Positions 36,354 to 45,910 of a stretch of DNA of 64,000 nt are shown here, in pieces (position 1 is the first letter of the stretch; the number at the start of each line of letters is the position of its first letter). The notes under the pieces are model-generated. The model was not told the origin of the DNA and searched no databases. It saw nothing but the letters and a program-made list of their open reading frames with translations. Origin of the DNA: Poriferisphaera corsica (GTDB taxonomy: Bacteria; Planctomycetota; Phycisphaerae; Phycisphaerales; Phycisphaeraceae); assembly GCF_007747445.1 (NCBI RefSeq), contig NZ_CP036425.1, positions 2,960,175-3,024,174 of the forward strand. The letters are read 5' to 3'. The position numbers were made by a program, and so were the translations under genes.

Positions 36354-38780
36354 TTAGGCTGGCCGTTTTGATTTTACAGTACCATAGGAAGCGACCGCAG
36401 ATGCGAGCGGGCCGAAACGTTCAGATTGTTGCTGCGTGAATACACTTGAAGGTTTGTAATCATGTGAAATGCGAGACTGGGCGGCAGACATTGTGGCATA
36501 GGATGTTTTCTGCATATCCTCACTCAACGCGTGATTAAAGACGACACCTGCAATTTGAGCTTTGAGCGTATAGAGATGCTCAAATGATTTAGTGGTCAAA
36601 GATTTTTGATCACCTCTTGAGACGACCATGATTACGTTGTCAACCGCTGCGGCCATAATGGAAGCTTCAAGTGAACCAAGAACTGGTCCCGTATCAATCA
36701 AGATTACGTCGTAGTATCTTTTGGCTTGTTGAACGAGTTTACTCAATTCGACAGGCGAGAGTTGTCCTGCATGATGGGGTTTTGCATCGCCGATAGGGAG
36801 AACAAAAAGGTTATCAATATCAGTCGGGCCTGCTGCATCTCGAACATTTAGACCAGAGCAGGCATCAAGTATGCCAACGGATGTTTCACTTTGCATTGCA
36901 ATTGCTTGCGCAACTTGCTCTTCAGTCGCAATGCCTCGATCAATAATAAATTGCTTTTCCGATATGTCTCGATTACGCGTTGCTAACTGAACTTCATGAA
37001 CATGCTGCTCAGTAATAATCTCTTGTGTGAAAAGAATTTCAGCAATTGATCTATTAACATGCGCATCTAAACGTCTTGTAAGACCGCCAGCAACAAGATC
37101 GCAGTCAATCAGTAGTGTTTTTGAACCCGTGGCAGCGAATGAAAGACCTAAAGCTACGGACATGGATGTTTTACCAGAGCCTGCCGCGGGGCCGGTGATG
37201 GCATAAGCTATGCCTTGATCCTTGTCAGGATTGGATGCAATCTGTAGCAAGGTACGTATGTGATGGACGGCGTGCGATGCGATTGCAGCTTGTTCGGGAT
37301 CTGCAAGCTCTGTAGGTAAAGTCGGCAATACGCCCAGCATTCGAATGTCCTTGAAGCCAACCTGAGCGTCTTCAACATGCCGTAAACGACGATCAGCAAG
37401 ACCGATTAACAGAACGATACCCACGCCAAATCCAGCGCCACCACCAAAACCGATGATGCCAAACTGGACTCGTTTAACGGTGTTGTACGGCTCGAGCGGA
37501 AAATCACCTGAATTAAGTACATGAACAGTTTGTTCAACAGGCTGCTCAACCTCTAGCCGTTCAAGACGCGTTGTTGAAAATGTTAAGTCATCCTTCGTTT
37601 CACCAATTTCTTCATTGATTTGAGCGATTTTGTTAATACGCTCTGCAAGCGTTAGTGCTGAAGCATCCTTATCAGAAATTTCATCTTCAAGTGCTTGTTC
37701 ACGTGCCCGTAATTGCTTCAATGGTGACTGCGGAACTCCTGCCCCATCTAGTGCTAATCCACTTCCTGAAAGAACATACTGATCAATTTGGCGTTTCACA
37801 GCCTGAAGTTCAGCCTTCGTATTACGTACTTCTGTGTGCCCCGCTCCAATACCACGCGTATCAAACATATGCAATCTGGATTCGAGTAGCTCCTTTTGAT
37901 TGAGTAAGGTGCGGATCCTTGGATCTGTTTGTGCTAACTGCGCTACGATAGCGTCTGATGCCATTGTTCCTTCATCAGGCAATTGATCATCTTTATCTTC
38001 TGCATCAACATCATAGCTCGGAACAAATGACTTAATTTTTGCTTGTAACTCACGTAACTCATCTTTGATCGTTTGAATGTTCTTTCTTAAGTTGTCATGT
38101 TCGACGATAAGAGTCGTTTCAGTTCCGTACTCACTGATCAGGAAACTTTTTTCCTGTTGTAATCGTGAAATACGATTTTGCTGAGTTTGACGAATATTAC
38201 GGATTTGGCTGATCTTATCTGAATCTCGTCGTTCATCTCTTCTCTGTGTATATGCTAAATATGCATCAAGAACTGATTGAACACCTGCTTGCGCTTTTTC
38301 TGGCGTACCGGCAACAAAACTAAAGTTGATCACTTCCTGCTTGCGTGGATGCAGAACCAAAAGGTCTTTATCAAAAACTTGCAGTGCCTGCTGTCGCGGG
38401 AGTTTGCCAAATTGTCGTTCGAATCTAGGATCGACTAATGCCTCATTCAAAACCTGTGGAGATTGGATGAGCTGCACTTGAGCTTCCATGTAAGCATCGA
38501 ATGTACTGATTTGAAATGGTGTATCTACGTCGTTATATAGTAAAACATCTCGTGATTGAGGAATCTGAATCTGTGCACGTGATTGAAATTCATGCCCCTT
38601 ACGAAAATATCCTGCCATACCGCCAGCTATACCGAAAATCGCAGCCAATACGATAGCCCAATGATATCTCCCTCGTAATAACATGAATATACGGTTGGTT
38701 TGCCGAGGCTCATCTTTCGCATCCATACCGTCCCATGCGGTCATTCCAAATTGTGCTAAATCATCATTCTTTTGAACCAT
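36354..38780 (-). CDS. Wzc-like chain-length determinant/BY-kinase ATPase with inserted domain
   Basis: An 808-residue inner-membrane protein controlling polysaccharide length and export. Segments near 40-60 and 465-485 flank a periplasmic Wzz domain with long coiled coils. The cytosolic BY-kinase-type ATPase has Walker A GPAAGSGKTSMSVALG (about 530-546), Walker A-prime TLLIDCDLVAGG and Walker B YDVILIDTGPVLGS (about 685). Between A-prime and B an extra 65 residues (about 575-640) read like a GspE/MshEN-type unit: AEILFTQEIITEQHV and FIIDRGIATEEQVAQAIAMQ. The C-terminus lacks the Tyr-rich cluster of typical BY-kinases. The first gene of the last two-gene unit. Confidence 0.92.
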   Translation of the reverse strand: MVQKNDDLAQFGMTAWDGMDAKDEPRQTNRIFMLLRGRYHWAIVLAAIFGIAGGMAGYFRKGHEFQSRAQIQIPQSRDVLLYNDVDTPFQISTFDAYMEAQVQLIQSPQVLNEALVDPRFERQFGKLPRQQALQVFDKDLLVLHPRKQEVINFSFVAGTPEKAQAGVQSVLDAYLAYTQRRDERRDSDKISQIRNIRQTQQNRISRLQQEKSFLISEYGTETTLIVEHDNLRKNIQTIKDELRELQAKIKSFVPSYDVDAEDKDDQLPDEGTMASDAIVAQLAQTDPRIRTLLNQKELLESRLHMFDTRGIGAGHTEVRNTKAELQAVKRQIDQYVLSGSGLALDGAGVPQSPLKQLRAREQALEDEISDKDASALTLAERINKIAQINEEIGETKDDLTFSTTRLERLEVEQPVEQTVHVLNSGDFPLEPYNTVKRVQFGIIGFGGGAGFGVGIVLLIGLADRRLRHVEDAQVGFKDIRMLGVLPTLPTELADPEQAAIASHAVHHIRTLLQIASNPDKDQGIAYAITGPAAGSGKTSMSVALGLSFAATGSKTLLIDCDLVAGGLTRRLDAHVNRSIAEILFTQEIITEQHVHEVQLATRNRDISEKQFIIDRGIATEEQVAQAIAMQSETSVGILDACSGLNVRDAAGPTDIDNLFVLPIGDAKPHHAGQLSPVELSKLVQQAKRYYDVILIDTGPVLGSLEASIMAAAVDNVIMVVSRGDQKSLTTKSFEHLYTLKAQIAGVVFNHALSEDMQKTSYATMSAAQSRISHDYKPSSVFTQQQSERFGPLASAVASYGTVKSKRPA

Positions 38781-39191
38781 GGTGATCTTTCAATTGATCA
38801 AAAAACGTTCAGAAATTTCGTATGGATCAAGGCATTCAAATCGGATGGTATCTATTGTCTAAATTGCTATACATCAATTTAACGCACGTAGATGACATCT
38901 GGCCCATCTCATATGATAGTATTGTCACTTACACGTTATCCCATTTTATAGAAATATTAGTAAATACATTTATAATGGGAAGCACACATACCTATCCCTC
39001 TAATCTATTTATCGTCCATATTCACCCCTATGCTTGCTCGTATACATTGAAACACCCGAACATATAAAAAGTTCTGATATTATAGTGTAAATTGATCGTA
39101 TCTATTTGTTTTGTACATGCTTAAGAAGATGCATACTATAGGGTTTATACTGATTTCCGCTAATCGTTTGTCACTCAAATAATCAGTCGAT
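38781..39191. other. Gene-free region between Wzc-like and exosortase-like genes
   Basis: About 410 bases, AT-rich, with no terminator recognised. It probably holds the promoter of the two-gene unit that follows on the minus strand. A short open frame at 38822-39067 has no protein character. Confidence 0.5.
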
Positions 39192-40094
39192 CTAAGTATC
39201 TTTTGGTATGGAAAAGCGATTTAAGGGTATCGATGTCCAAAGAAGCAATCTAATTACCATATATAAAACTAATACAGTTAAAATCAATGTGCCCCATGCT
39301 ATATATGCCATGAAATGATAAACACTAATTGGATCGTATACGTTATACATCCATGTCGTCGCTAGAGACCTAATGATATTAACAAATAAAGCGATGAACG
39401 GACTGCTTCCAATGACTATTAGCCTAACAATTGGCCGAAGCGGCATTCCAAAAGCAAAGGCATATGACATCAAAAGAAAAGTCATAAAGAGAGCAACAAC
39501 TCTGCCAGTATGAGCGATAGAAATTGGAATTCCATCATCATTGAAAAGAAGCATACCCTCTCGTTGTATCTCTACACCCATGAGGCCATAAATGACTTGA
39601 GTAACATCTGTCGTAGCAATTTGAACCGGAAGCGATACAACAGAGGCAACTGGAGTAGGTACTGGGATGAGAAAAACCAATACTACAAAAGCTGGCACAA
39701 ATTTTGAAAGTACATCTGTACCTACAACTGACACCCCACATCCAAATACAATTAGAAGCGCTCCTATCATCCAAATCGTTGCAACATTCAAATTTTGCCC
39801 ATATGCATAGATAAACCAACCGGCCAAAACTATTAATGGACCAACCCATGTTGAAACGGGTGCACAAAATCTCATTCGATGCCTTCGAACATAAAACAAC
39901 CAAATTGAGATGAAAGGAATTAAGATTACATACAATGCGTGTTGATAATAAACCGCGGTCAACCAAATTGTCTGCCATGCAAGTCTTGTAAAAAAGCATC
40001 CTATCACAAGCATAATCACAAGAAAAGCTAGGTGCATCATTGTCCATCCATTACGTGACAGTACCCTTGGAACAATGTATATTTTCTGACTCAT
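39192..40094 (-). CDS. Exosortase-family protein with altered active site
   Basis: A 300-residue polytopic membrane protein of about eight segments. Family features: a FLIPVPTP element (about 142-148, near the LMFMIPLP of exosortases), FVNIIRSLATTW (Arg242) and YHFMAYIAWG (His260), which match the conserved Arg and His of the catalytic triad. The position of the catalytic Cys, normally ACSG(L/I)R, reads IAHTGR, with His195 in place of Cys; the CAT codon at 39510-39512 was checked. Exosortases cut PEP-CTERM tails at the membrane and sit in polysaccharide loci, as here. Either this copy is inactive, uses different chemistry, or belongs to a non-protease offshoot. Confidence 0.8.
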   Translation of the reverse strand: MSQKIYIVPRVLSRNGWTMMHLAFLVIMLVIGCFFTRLAWQTIWLTAVYYQHALYVILIPFISIWLFYVRRHRMRFCAPVSTWVGPLIVLAGWFIYAYGQNLNVATIWMIGALLIVFGCGVSVVGTDVLSKFVPAFVVLVFLIPVPTPVASVVSLPVQIATTDVTQVIYGLMGVEIQREGMLLFNDDGIPISIAHTGRVVALFMTFLLMSYAFAFGMPLRPIVRLIVIGSSPFIALFVNIIRSLATTWMYNVYDPISVYHFMAYIAWGTLILTVLVLYMVIRLLLWTSIPLNRFSIPKDT

Positions 40095-40108
40095 ACCTTA
40101 CATACTCT

Positions 40109-40999
40109 TCACACAATGATCGTATCAACAACAGATTGTTTAGGCTTCACGATCCCAGTTGAGGTAATTAGTGAGCGAACAATAACTGCATGCTCGCTTA
40201 CATTTGCACCCCGCAAAATAACCGAATCATGAATTTGTGCAGTCGAATGAACATTCGCACCTGACTCTATAATAGAAAATAGCGGCATCCAATCTTCATC
40301 ATTTAGTTTCGTTCCTGTAACAATATGACCATTTAATAATTTAATGGCGTCAATATAGTTATTTAGTGTGCGTACTGGATACGTACGTAAACAATCCGAC
40401 CGATGTACTTTAACATCACGTTTTAAAACAATTTTCGGTAAAGCTTGTTCCTTGAAATCTACAAAACCAACTTTATTAATATCCTTAAGAACCTTTGCAC
40501 GTATAAGTATTACATCCAAAGGAGTATCATCTTTTTGAGAAGCAATAACAACATCGGAATTGGCTACAATCATTTCCGAAATCAGATCTTTAACAGATCC
40601 AACCATGATTTGTGATGCATTCATTATCAGCAACAAATCTTCGTCATCGTATTCTTCTGAAATATCTCTCAATATTCCACCAGTACCACGAAACTCATTT
40701 GGATCAAAATCAAATTGAATCGCAAAATTTGCCACACTAGTCAAATCCGATTTAATTCTAGGCGATCCTCTATCTAATATAAATCGAAGTATAGCATCCG
40801 GCTGACCTAAACTATCAAACGCATTACTTAACATTAACACAAATCGAGTAATAATTGTCTCATCTTCTGAAACAGGTAAATCTAAAAAATTCTTAGTTGT
40901 TTTTTTACGTAAATCTGTCGCACGTACAGAACCAGCCAAAACAATGGCCGCTTTTATACATTCATTTTTGGAGGTACATTTACTCATACTAATAATCAC
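40109..40999 (-). CDS. Degenerate nucleotidyltransferase-like protein
   Basis: A 296-residue protein resembling sugar-phosphate nucleotidyltransferases. It begins AAIVLAGSVRATDLR where active enzymes read (A)GGxGTRLxPLT, so the Gly-rich NTP site looks broken. Later features fit the fold: GTGGILRDI, DLLLIMNASQIMVGSV (a sugar-site element) and a C-terminal left-handed beta-helix-like stretch (VHSTAQIHDSVILRGANV) followed by VIVRSLI. The GTG start (40999) overlaps the stop of the WecG/TagA gene by GTGA; ATG 40987 is an alternative. It may be a regulatory pseudo-enzyme or a much diverged transferase. Confidence 0.65.
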   Translation of the reverse strand: MIISMSKCTSKNECIKAAIVLAGSVRATDLRKKTTKNFLDLPVSEDETIITRFVLMLSNAFDSLGQPDAILRFILDRGSPRIKSDLTSVANFAIQFDFDPNEFRGTGGILRDISEEYDDEDLLLIMNASQIMVGSVKDLISEMIVANSDVVIASQKDDTPLDVILIRAKVLKDINKVGFVDFKEQALPKIVLKRDVKVHRSDCLRTYPVRTLNNYIDAIKLLNGHIVTGTKLNDEDWMPLFSIIESGANVHSTAQIHDSVILRGANVSEHAVIVRSLITSTGIVKPKQSVVDTIIV

Positions 41000-41811
41000 G
41001 ATCGCTGAGTACCAGAATATCGTTTTAACAATGACGCTCCCAAAAGACTCATGCCGAAAGGTATCCCACGAATTAGATATCTACCGGCTAAACGTCTAGG
41101 TTCCTGGACAAACCGGTGTATCCACTCTAAACCAATTTTCTGAATCCATGACGGAGCTCTCTTGACATCACCAGCAATAAACGAGAATGAAATTCCAACT
41201 CCAATAAACCAAACAGATGGGAAACGTACTCTTAGCTTTGCAATTAACCTTTCCTGCTTAGGCGACCCCAAAGCAACATACACAATATCTGGCTTTGCAA
41301 CATCTAATTGCTGAACAATCATTTGAAGAACGTTATCACTCAAATTATTGACAATAATAGGTGAAAACACACCAACTATTTCAATATGATCTATTGTACG
41401 TTGAAGATTAGCCGCTGCCTTTTCAGCGGTATTATTTGCGCCACCTAATAGGAAAATTTTTTTGTTTCTGATTGCGGCATTACTTGATAAACTAATCGTT
41501 AGTGTTGACCCAGCAATTCGTTCCGGTAATGGTGTTCTTTGCAATCTACTTGCCCAAACTAATGGCATACCATCTGCCACAGTAAGATCTGCATTAGCAC
41601 ATAAATTAAAAAAATCTTGATCATGAACGAGTCGATACAGATGATCTAAATTCGGCGTTACTATCCACCCGCCTCTGTTATCATCCAGTGAGTTCAAGAC
41701 GTAATTAATACAATCCTTCTCCGAGATTGCGTGAATAGTAATGCCATAAAGCCTAATGGTTGGCAAATCACTATCTCTCCCATTGAATTGTTTCTGTGTA
41801 ATATAATTCAT
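40996..41811 (-). CDS. WecG/TagA/CpsF family glycosyltransferase (GT26)
   Basis: A 271-residue peripheral-membrane enzyme that adds the second sugar to a lipid-linked intermediate in polymer synthesis. The family motifs are all present: TPNLDHLYRL, ADLTVADGMPLVWASRL, FLLGGANNTAEKAA, YVALGSPKQERL (the GSPKQE signature) and FIGVGISFSFIAGDVKRAP, followed by the WIHRFVQEPRRLAGRYL tail. It follows the membrane GT2 by 10 bases and overlaps the next gene, so it is firmly in the operon. The acceptor would be the product of the initiating transferase at 34.9 kb. Confidence 0.93.
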   Translation of the reverse strand: MNYITQKQFNGRDSDLPTIRLYGITIHAISEKDCINYVLNSLDDNRGGWIVTPNLDHLYRLVHDQDFFNLCANADLTVADGMPLVWASRLQRTPLPERIAGSTLTISLSSNAAIRNKKIFLLGGANNTAEKAAANLQRTIDHIEIVGVFSPIIVNNLSDNVLQMIVQQLDVAKPDIVYVALGSPKQERLIAKLRVRFPSVWFIGVGISFSFIAGDVKRAPSWIQKIGLEWIHRFVQEPRRLAGRYLIRGIPFGMSLLGASLLKRYSGTQRS

Positions 41812-41820
41812 AAATACTAT

Positions 41821-43026
41821 CTACGACGTTCGTTTTGTTTTATTCCATCCTGAATAATTACCCAGCATTGCACGCAAGTATATTGGTACTTTGCGTATCA
41901 TATACTTTGGTAGACGCCACCATAGACTCTTTAACACTCTGTCCTGATCATGCCACCAGATTGCATAGAAGAATATAATGACAAAAATTATATTAGTAAC
42001 AAAAAGCAATAATACTGGAAGATAATAGTCAAATACTATCGATAGTATGATCGTAATAAATTCTATTACGAACAAAAGCATAAAATAAAGTGCTAATGGA
42101 GGGAATACTAAATCAATACAAAATAGTAGCAAAGACAGTTTGGGGGACTTATACATTTTTTTAATAAATTGAGGAACAAATTCGGCAATAATTTGGATAT
42201 GCCCATGCTCCCAACGTTGTCTCTGAAGATGAATATCTACATCATTGCGAGGCAAATCCGAATTTATAAAACTACAATCAAGAATAGGTGCTTTATCAAT
42301 TAACATAAAGTCAATACCCATCTTCATGTCTTCAACAATATGTCCATGATCAAAATTATAATCTAGAAAAAGATTGTTAGGCAAAGCAAATCCAGATCCT
42401 GTAACATTAGCCATTCCAGTTATATTATATAGTCCTATAGCCCGCATTTTATTTTTAATATAAAAAGCCAAAGCCGACATACTGGCATAATCTGAATCAA
42501 TGTTAGGAAAATTCAATGTATATATTGATTGAACAGGTCGTTGCTGCTGCACTGCTTTAGTCGTAACTTGTTTGATTAAGCCGGAGGATATTTCACAATC
42601 TGCATCAATGATAACAACTGCATCAAATGTTTTATCCTTCAAGTAATTTTGAGCAGCGGCAATAGCATAACTTTTACCTATTTGGGAAGAATCATCTACA
42701 GTAATAATTTCATCGGTATAAACGCTTGAGAGTTCCACAGTATGATCATTACAATTGTGAGCTACCACAACAAGAATGTCATTTTCGTCAATTTGATTGC
42801 ATATATTCTTCAACGTCCTTGAAATACAGGCTTCTTCATTATGCGCAGGTACAACGACAGCAATTTGATTTCTCAAATCTAATTTTGAGTCATCACAATT
42901 CAAAGATACTACTGAATTATTGATATTCTTTAATGATAGTAATAGCTCTAAAATTAGAAACCATAACGAACCAGCTGTAAGTACAACTGCAAACCAAATT
43001 ATGACGTATGCAATATCCAAACTCAT
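41821..43026 (-). CDS. Membrane family 2 glycosyltransferase
   Basis: A 401-residue membrane enzyme of the processive GT2 style. A membrane segment (about 8-30) precedes the GT-A domain: VVVPAHNEEACI, VVVAHNCNDHT, IDADCE (DxD), SGFALPNN and HGHIVEDMKMG, and then LQRQRWEHGH, the Q-x-x-R-W element of processive enzymes. Two or three membrane segments follow (about 290-350). It may extend or side-branch the repeat unit, or act as a polymerase of the cellulose-synthase type. The ATG overlaps the sulfotransferase-GT2 stop (ATGA), so translation is coupled. Confidence 0.9.
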   Translation of the reverse strand: MSLDIAYVIIWFAVVLTAGSLWFLILELLLSLKNINNSVVSLNCDDSKLDLRNQIAVVVPAHNEEACISRTLKNICNQIDENDILVVVAHNCNDHTVELSSVYTDEIITVDDSSQIGKSYAIAAAQNYLKDKTFDAVVIIDADCEISSGLIKQVTTKAVQQQRPVQSIYTLNFPNIDSDYASMSALAFYIKNKMRAIGLYNITGMANVTGSGFALPNNLFLDYNFDHGHIVEDMKMGIDFMLIDKAPILDCSFINSDLPRNDVDIHLQRQRWEHGHIQIIAEFVPQFIKKMYKSPKLSLLLFCIDLVFPPLALYFMLLFVIEFITIILSIVFDYYLPVLLLFVTNIIFVIIFFYAIWWHDQDRVLKSLWWRLPKYMIRKVPIYLRAMLGNYSGWNKTKRTS

Positions 43027-44903
43027 GACTTTCTAGTGCTTTTATAGTCAATAATTTCATTATTCTTATACTTGTATAAGTAAAATTTCAACTGACCCAA
43101 CATTGCTGGCAATTTGCCTATTGTGAGATAGAAAGCATTAATTATACGTAGTTTTTTCGAGTATTTTCCGCCACTTTCAATACGATATAGTTTTATAAAA
43201 TGCCAAACATAAATAATTAGAATAATCAAACTATAAGGCAGATATACAAACGATATAATGGGTATCAGCAAGCCGTATATCCATATATTAAGTGTTTCTC
43301 GAACCCAATGCCTTTCGGGTTTGTTCCCATGCATCGCTGCGCCCTGCGCAAAACCCCAGCCAGATCGAACTGTACGCATCCACCATTGCGAAAAACTGTG
43401 TATATCAGCATCATGAAATGTCATATCAGCATCAATTCGGTATATTTTCCAGCCATTCTTACGAATACGAATACACATCTCCGGCTCTTCACCACAAATC
43501 ATTGTCGTATTAAATCCACCTACCTGAAATAGAGCATCTAACCTGCAAAAAGCATCTCCGTGGCAATATTTAGCCTCGCCAACAGGGGTATCCCATTCAA
43601 GATCAATCATTTGGTTGTATATTGAAGCTTTCGGATACTTTTCATTTCTTCGACCACTAACAATTGCTACTTCTGTGTGATTCTCCATATAATGATATGC
43701 CTTATCTAACCAACCATCATGCAACTCACAATCACCATCGATGAACTGTATATACTTAATATTAGAGTAATTTTCTTTCAAGTAGGTAAAACCGGCGTTA
43801 CGTCCCCTAGCCATATTCATTGGCTGACTTTCATCTAAAACAACAACATCAACATTATGCTGCCTGGCATATTCGCAACTACCATCTGTTGAACAGGAAT
43901 CGACGTAAACAATATAGTTTGCTTGATTCAAAACTGATTCAATCGATTTTTTTAAACGTTCGCCTTCATTCCTGCCAATAATGACCACACCAATATGGTC
44001 ACTTGCTGACGCGTACTCAACACACATTAATTTATGATTCGTCCATGTAAAATGTCTTAACTTCTTACTTTCATCTGAAAAATTGCAACAATTTAATTCT
44101 AGATCGAACCATTTATTAATTAATTCCAGATCATTATTAAATATAAGTTCTAACCTATCTAAGCGATCTGGTGAAATTTCCGGCCGGCCTTTCATCTGCC
44201 AAAATTGTTTGATTTTATTTCGGTATGATGCTGAAATGTAATGATGCCTTATATACGTAAACAACTTAGAATATACAATTAAATCACGAAATGATGAAAC
44301 ACGTTCTCTTTTCTTCGAAACATTACTATGAGCATTTTGATAAGCTATTGCCTTATCATGATATCCTATAAAATCACACACATCATGAAGTACGTTCTCT
44401 TGGTTACGAATGAAATACTCAAATGATAGTAACTGTATATTGCTAGTACCAAATAGTTCAATATATGGCGTAAGCTGATATGCAAATCTAGAATACGATA
44501 TCAATCTTGGATATCTATCGATTGCGGTATTGATATCTTCTTTTATCGTTTTCTCAGTCCATTCATGAATGTACTGAGAAATTAGTCGCTCTATCGGGTG
44601 CCTAATAATGTAAATAATTTTCACATCGTTCTTATAATCGAATAACCTTTTTGTTGTTATTGGATAGGTTGGTAATTTTGTATAATGTGTACTTGACTCA
44701 CCTGTTAAATCATAAGGATTTGCATTCTCATAAAGAGATTCATACCAATCTACACCATTAATATAAACATCATCATCACTGAAATAATTAGGTTCTTTTG
44801 GCTCAGTCATGAAAACACCATTTTGTAGTGCAAGCAAATCATGCAAAGATGTTGTTGCACACTTCATAGCGCCAATGATTATGAAATCCGGGTACTTATT
44901 CAT
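43023..44903 (-). CDS. Sulfotransferase-glycosyltransferase (GT2) fusion
   Basis: A 626-residue two-enzyme protein. Residues about 1-270 are a sulfotransferase: IIGAMKCATTSLHDLL is the 5'-phosphosulfate loop and IIYIIRHPIERLISQYIHEW the 3'-phosphate site for PAPS. Residues about 300-540 are a GT2 domain: VVIIGRNEGERL, DSCSTDGSCEYA, FIDGDCELHDGW (DxD) and MICGEEPEMCIR. One or two membrane segments follow (about 545-590). The fusion could add a sugar and sulfate it within the same repeat unit, giving a sulfated exopolysaccharide. Both junctions with neighbours are 4-base overlaps. No PAPS synthesis genes are in the window. Confidence 0.92.
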   Translation of the reverse strand: MNKYPDFIIIGAMKCATTSLHDLLALQNGVFMTEPKEPNYFSDDDVYINGVDWYESLYENANPYDLTGESSTHYTKLPTYPITTKRLFDYKNDVKIIYIIRHPIERLISQYIHEWTEKTIKEDINTAIDRYPRLISYSRFAYQLTPYIELFGTSNIQLLSFEYFIRNQENVLHDVCDFIGYHDKAIAYQNAHSNVSKKRERVSSFRDLIVYSKLFTYIRHHYISASYRNKIKQFWQMKGRPEISPDRLDRLELIFNNDLELINKWFDLELNCCNFSDESKKLRHFTWTNHKLMCVEYASASDHIGVVIIGRNEGERLKKSIESVLNQANYIVYVDSCSTDGSCEYARQHNVDVVVLDESQPMNMARGRNAGFTYLKENYSNIKYIQFIDGDCELHDGWLDKAYHYMENHTEVAIVSGRRNEKYPKASIYNQMIDLEWDTPVGEAKYCHGDAFCRLDALFQVGGFNTTMICGEEPEMCIRIRKNGWKIYRIDADMTFHDADIHSFSQWWMRTVRSGWGFAQGAAMHGNKPERHWVRETLNIWIYGLLIPIISFVYLPYSLIILIIYVWHFIKLYRIESGGKYSKKLRIINAFYLTIGKLPAMLGQLKFYLYKYKNNEIIDYKSTRKS

Positions 44904-45895
44904 TTACCGGGAACACCTGATGTTTTAGAAATTCGTAAAGGATGAGACCAATTCGTCCAAATATCTTTAGCTTGTTCATCACAGATATGCGGAGTTTTAT
45001 GGCCAAATATTTCCCTAATCAATGAAAGAATACGCCCAATTGACCATAGTATGTTCGTCAGCCACAGCCCTGGTACTGAGTAAAATTTTGCAAAGTACCT
45101 TGCTCGTGAAGCATAGAAATAAGATGGTCTTTTCTTCAGTTCCTTCGTCAAAGTTTTAACGGGATTACTTTGCCCACGCAAATGAATCACCCGAGCTGCA
45201 GGCCAATTTAAAACTGACCAACCATGCTGGCGTGCGCGGCGGCAAAAATCGGGGTCATCAAAATATAAAAAATATCCCGGATCTAGTAAGCCGATCTCTT
45301 GAAAAACTGAGCACTTTATTAGCGCACAAGCGAAAGTTGTCCATTCCGGTTCAGTTGGAGAATCCGAGATTTCAACCGGAACATCATACGATTTAAGTAT
45401 TCTAGTAATGAATCCAGTATGTGCTGCATCAATAAATTCACTTAATGGATTAATGAAATTAAAACAACTAATTTGCGGTGTTTCATCAGGCCATTCAAGA
45501 CGTGGACTAACAATACCAGCTTTTGGATTAGATTCTACAGCCGCCATTAATTCTCGAATTGCATCGACACGCAAAATAGTATCCGCATTTAGAAGCAAAA
45601 AATTCTCTGGCGGCTTATCCCATTTCAATGCATCCTGTAAAATGACATTATTTCCACCTGAAAAGCCCCGATTTGGCATGACCGCTTTTAACCAGCACCA
45701 ACTGTTCCATCGATTCTCTTCAATAAATTGATTGATCCTGCATGCATCAGTTTCACTTGTACCATTCTCACATATAGCAACACGTACGCCTGACACATCA
45801 TCGATTTGAGTACTAATAGACTTAAGGCAATTTAATGTAAGATCTGTGGCTCTATAATTAACTATTACAATTAATAATTTTATTGTCTCTGACAT
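44900..45895 (-). CDS. Family 2 glycosyltransferase, rhamnosyltransferase-like
   Basis: A 331-residue soluble GT2 enzyme. Motifs: LIVIVNYRATDLTLNCL, AICENGTSETD, RGFSGGNNVILQDAL (the GFSGGNN element of rhamnosyl- and related transferases), LLNADTILR (DxD variant NAD), SPRLEWPDE and LLDPGYFLYFDDPDFCRRARQHGW, which carries the family's catalytic ED-like position as DD. It has an amphipathic C-terminus but no certain membrane segment. The donor may be the deoxysugar made by the genes immediately upstream on the minus strand. It overlaps the sulfotransferase fusion gene by four bases. Confidence 0.9.
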   Translation of the reverse strand: MSETIKLLIVIVNYRATDLTLNCLKSISTQIDDVSGVRVAICENGTSETDACRINQFIEENRWNSWCWLKAVMPNRGFSGGNNVILQDALKWDKPPENFLLLNADTILRVDAIRELMAAVESNPKAGIVSPRLEWPDETPQISCFNFINPLSEFIDAAHTGFITRILKSYDVPVEISDSPTEPEWTTFACALIKCSVFQEIGLLDPGYFLYFDDPDFCRRARQHGWSVLNWPAARVIHLRGQSNPVKTLTKELKKRPSYFYASRARYFAKFYSVPGLWLTNILWSIGRILSLIREIFGHKTPHICDEQAKDIWTNWSHPLRISKTSGVPGK

Positions 45896-45910
45896 GTTCC
45901 GAACTCCACA

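Noticed and set aside
38822-39067. 81-residue open frame upstream of the Wzc-like gene
   Set aside because: AT-rich, opposite strand, no ribosome site; spurious.
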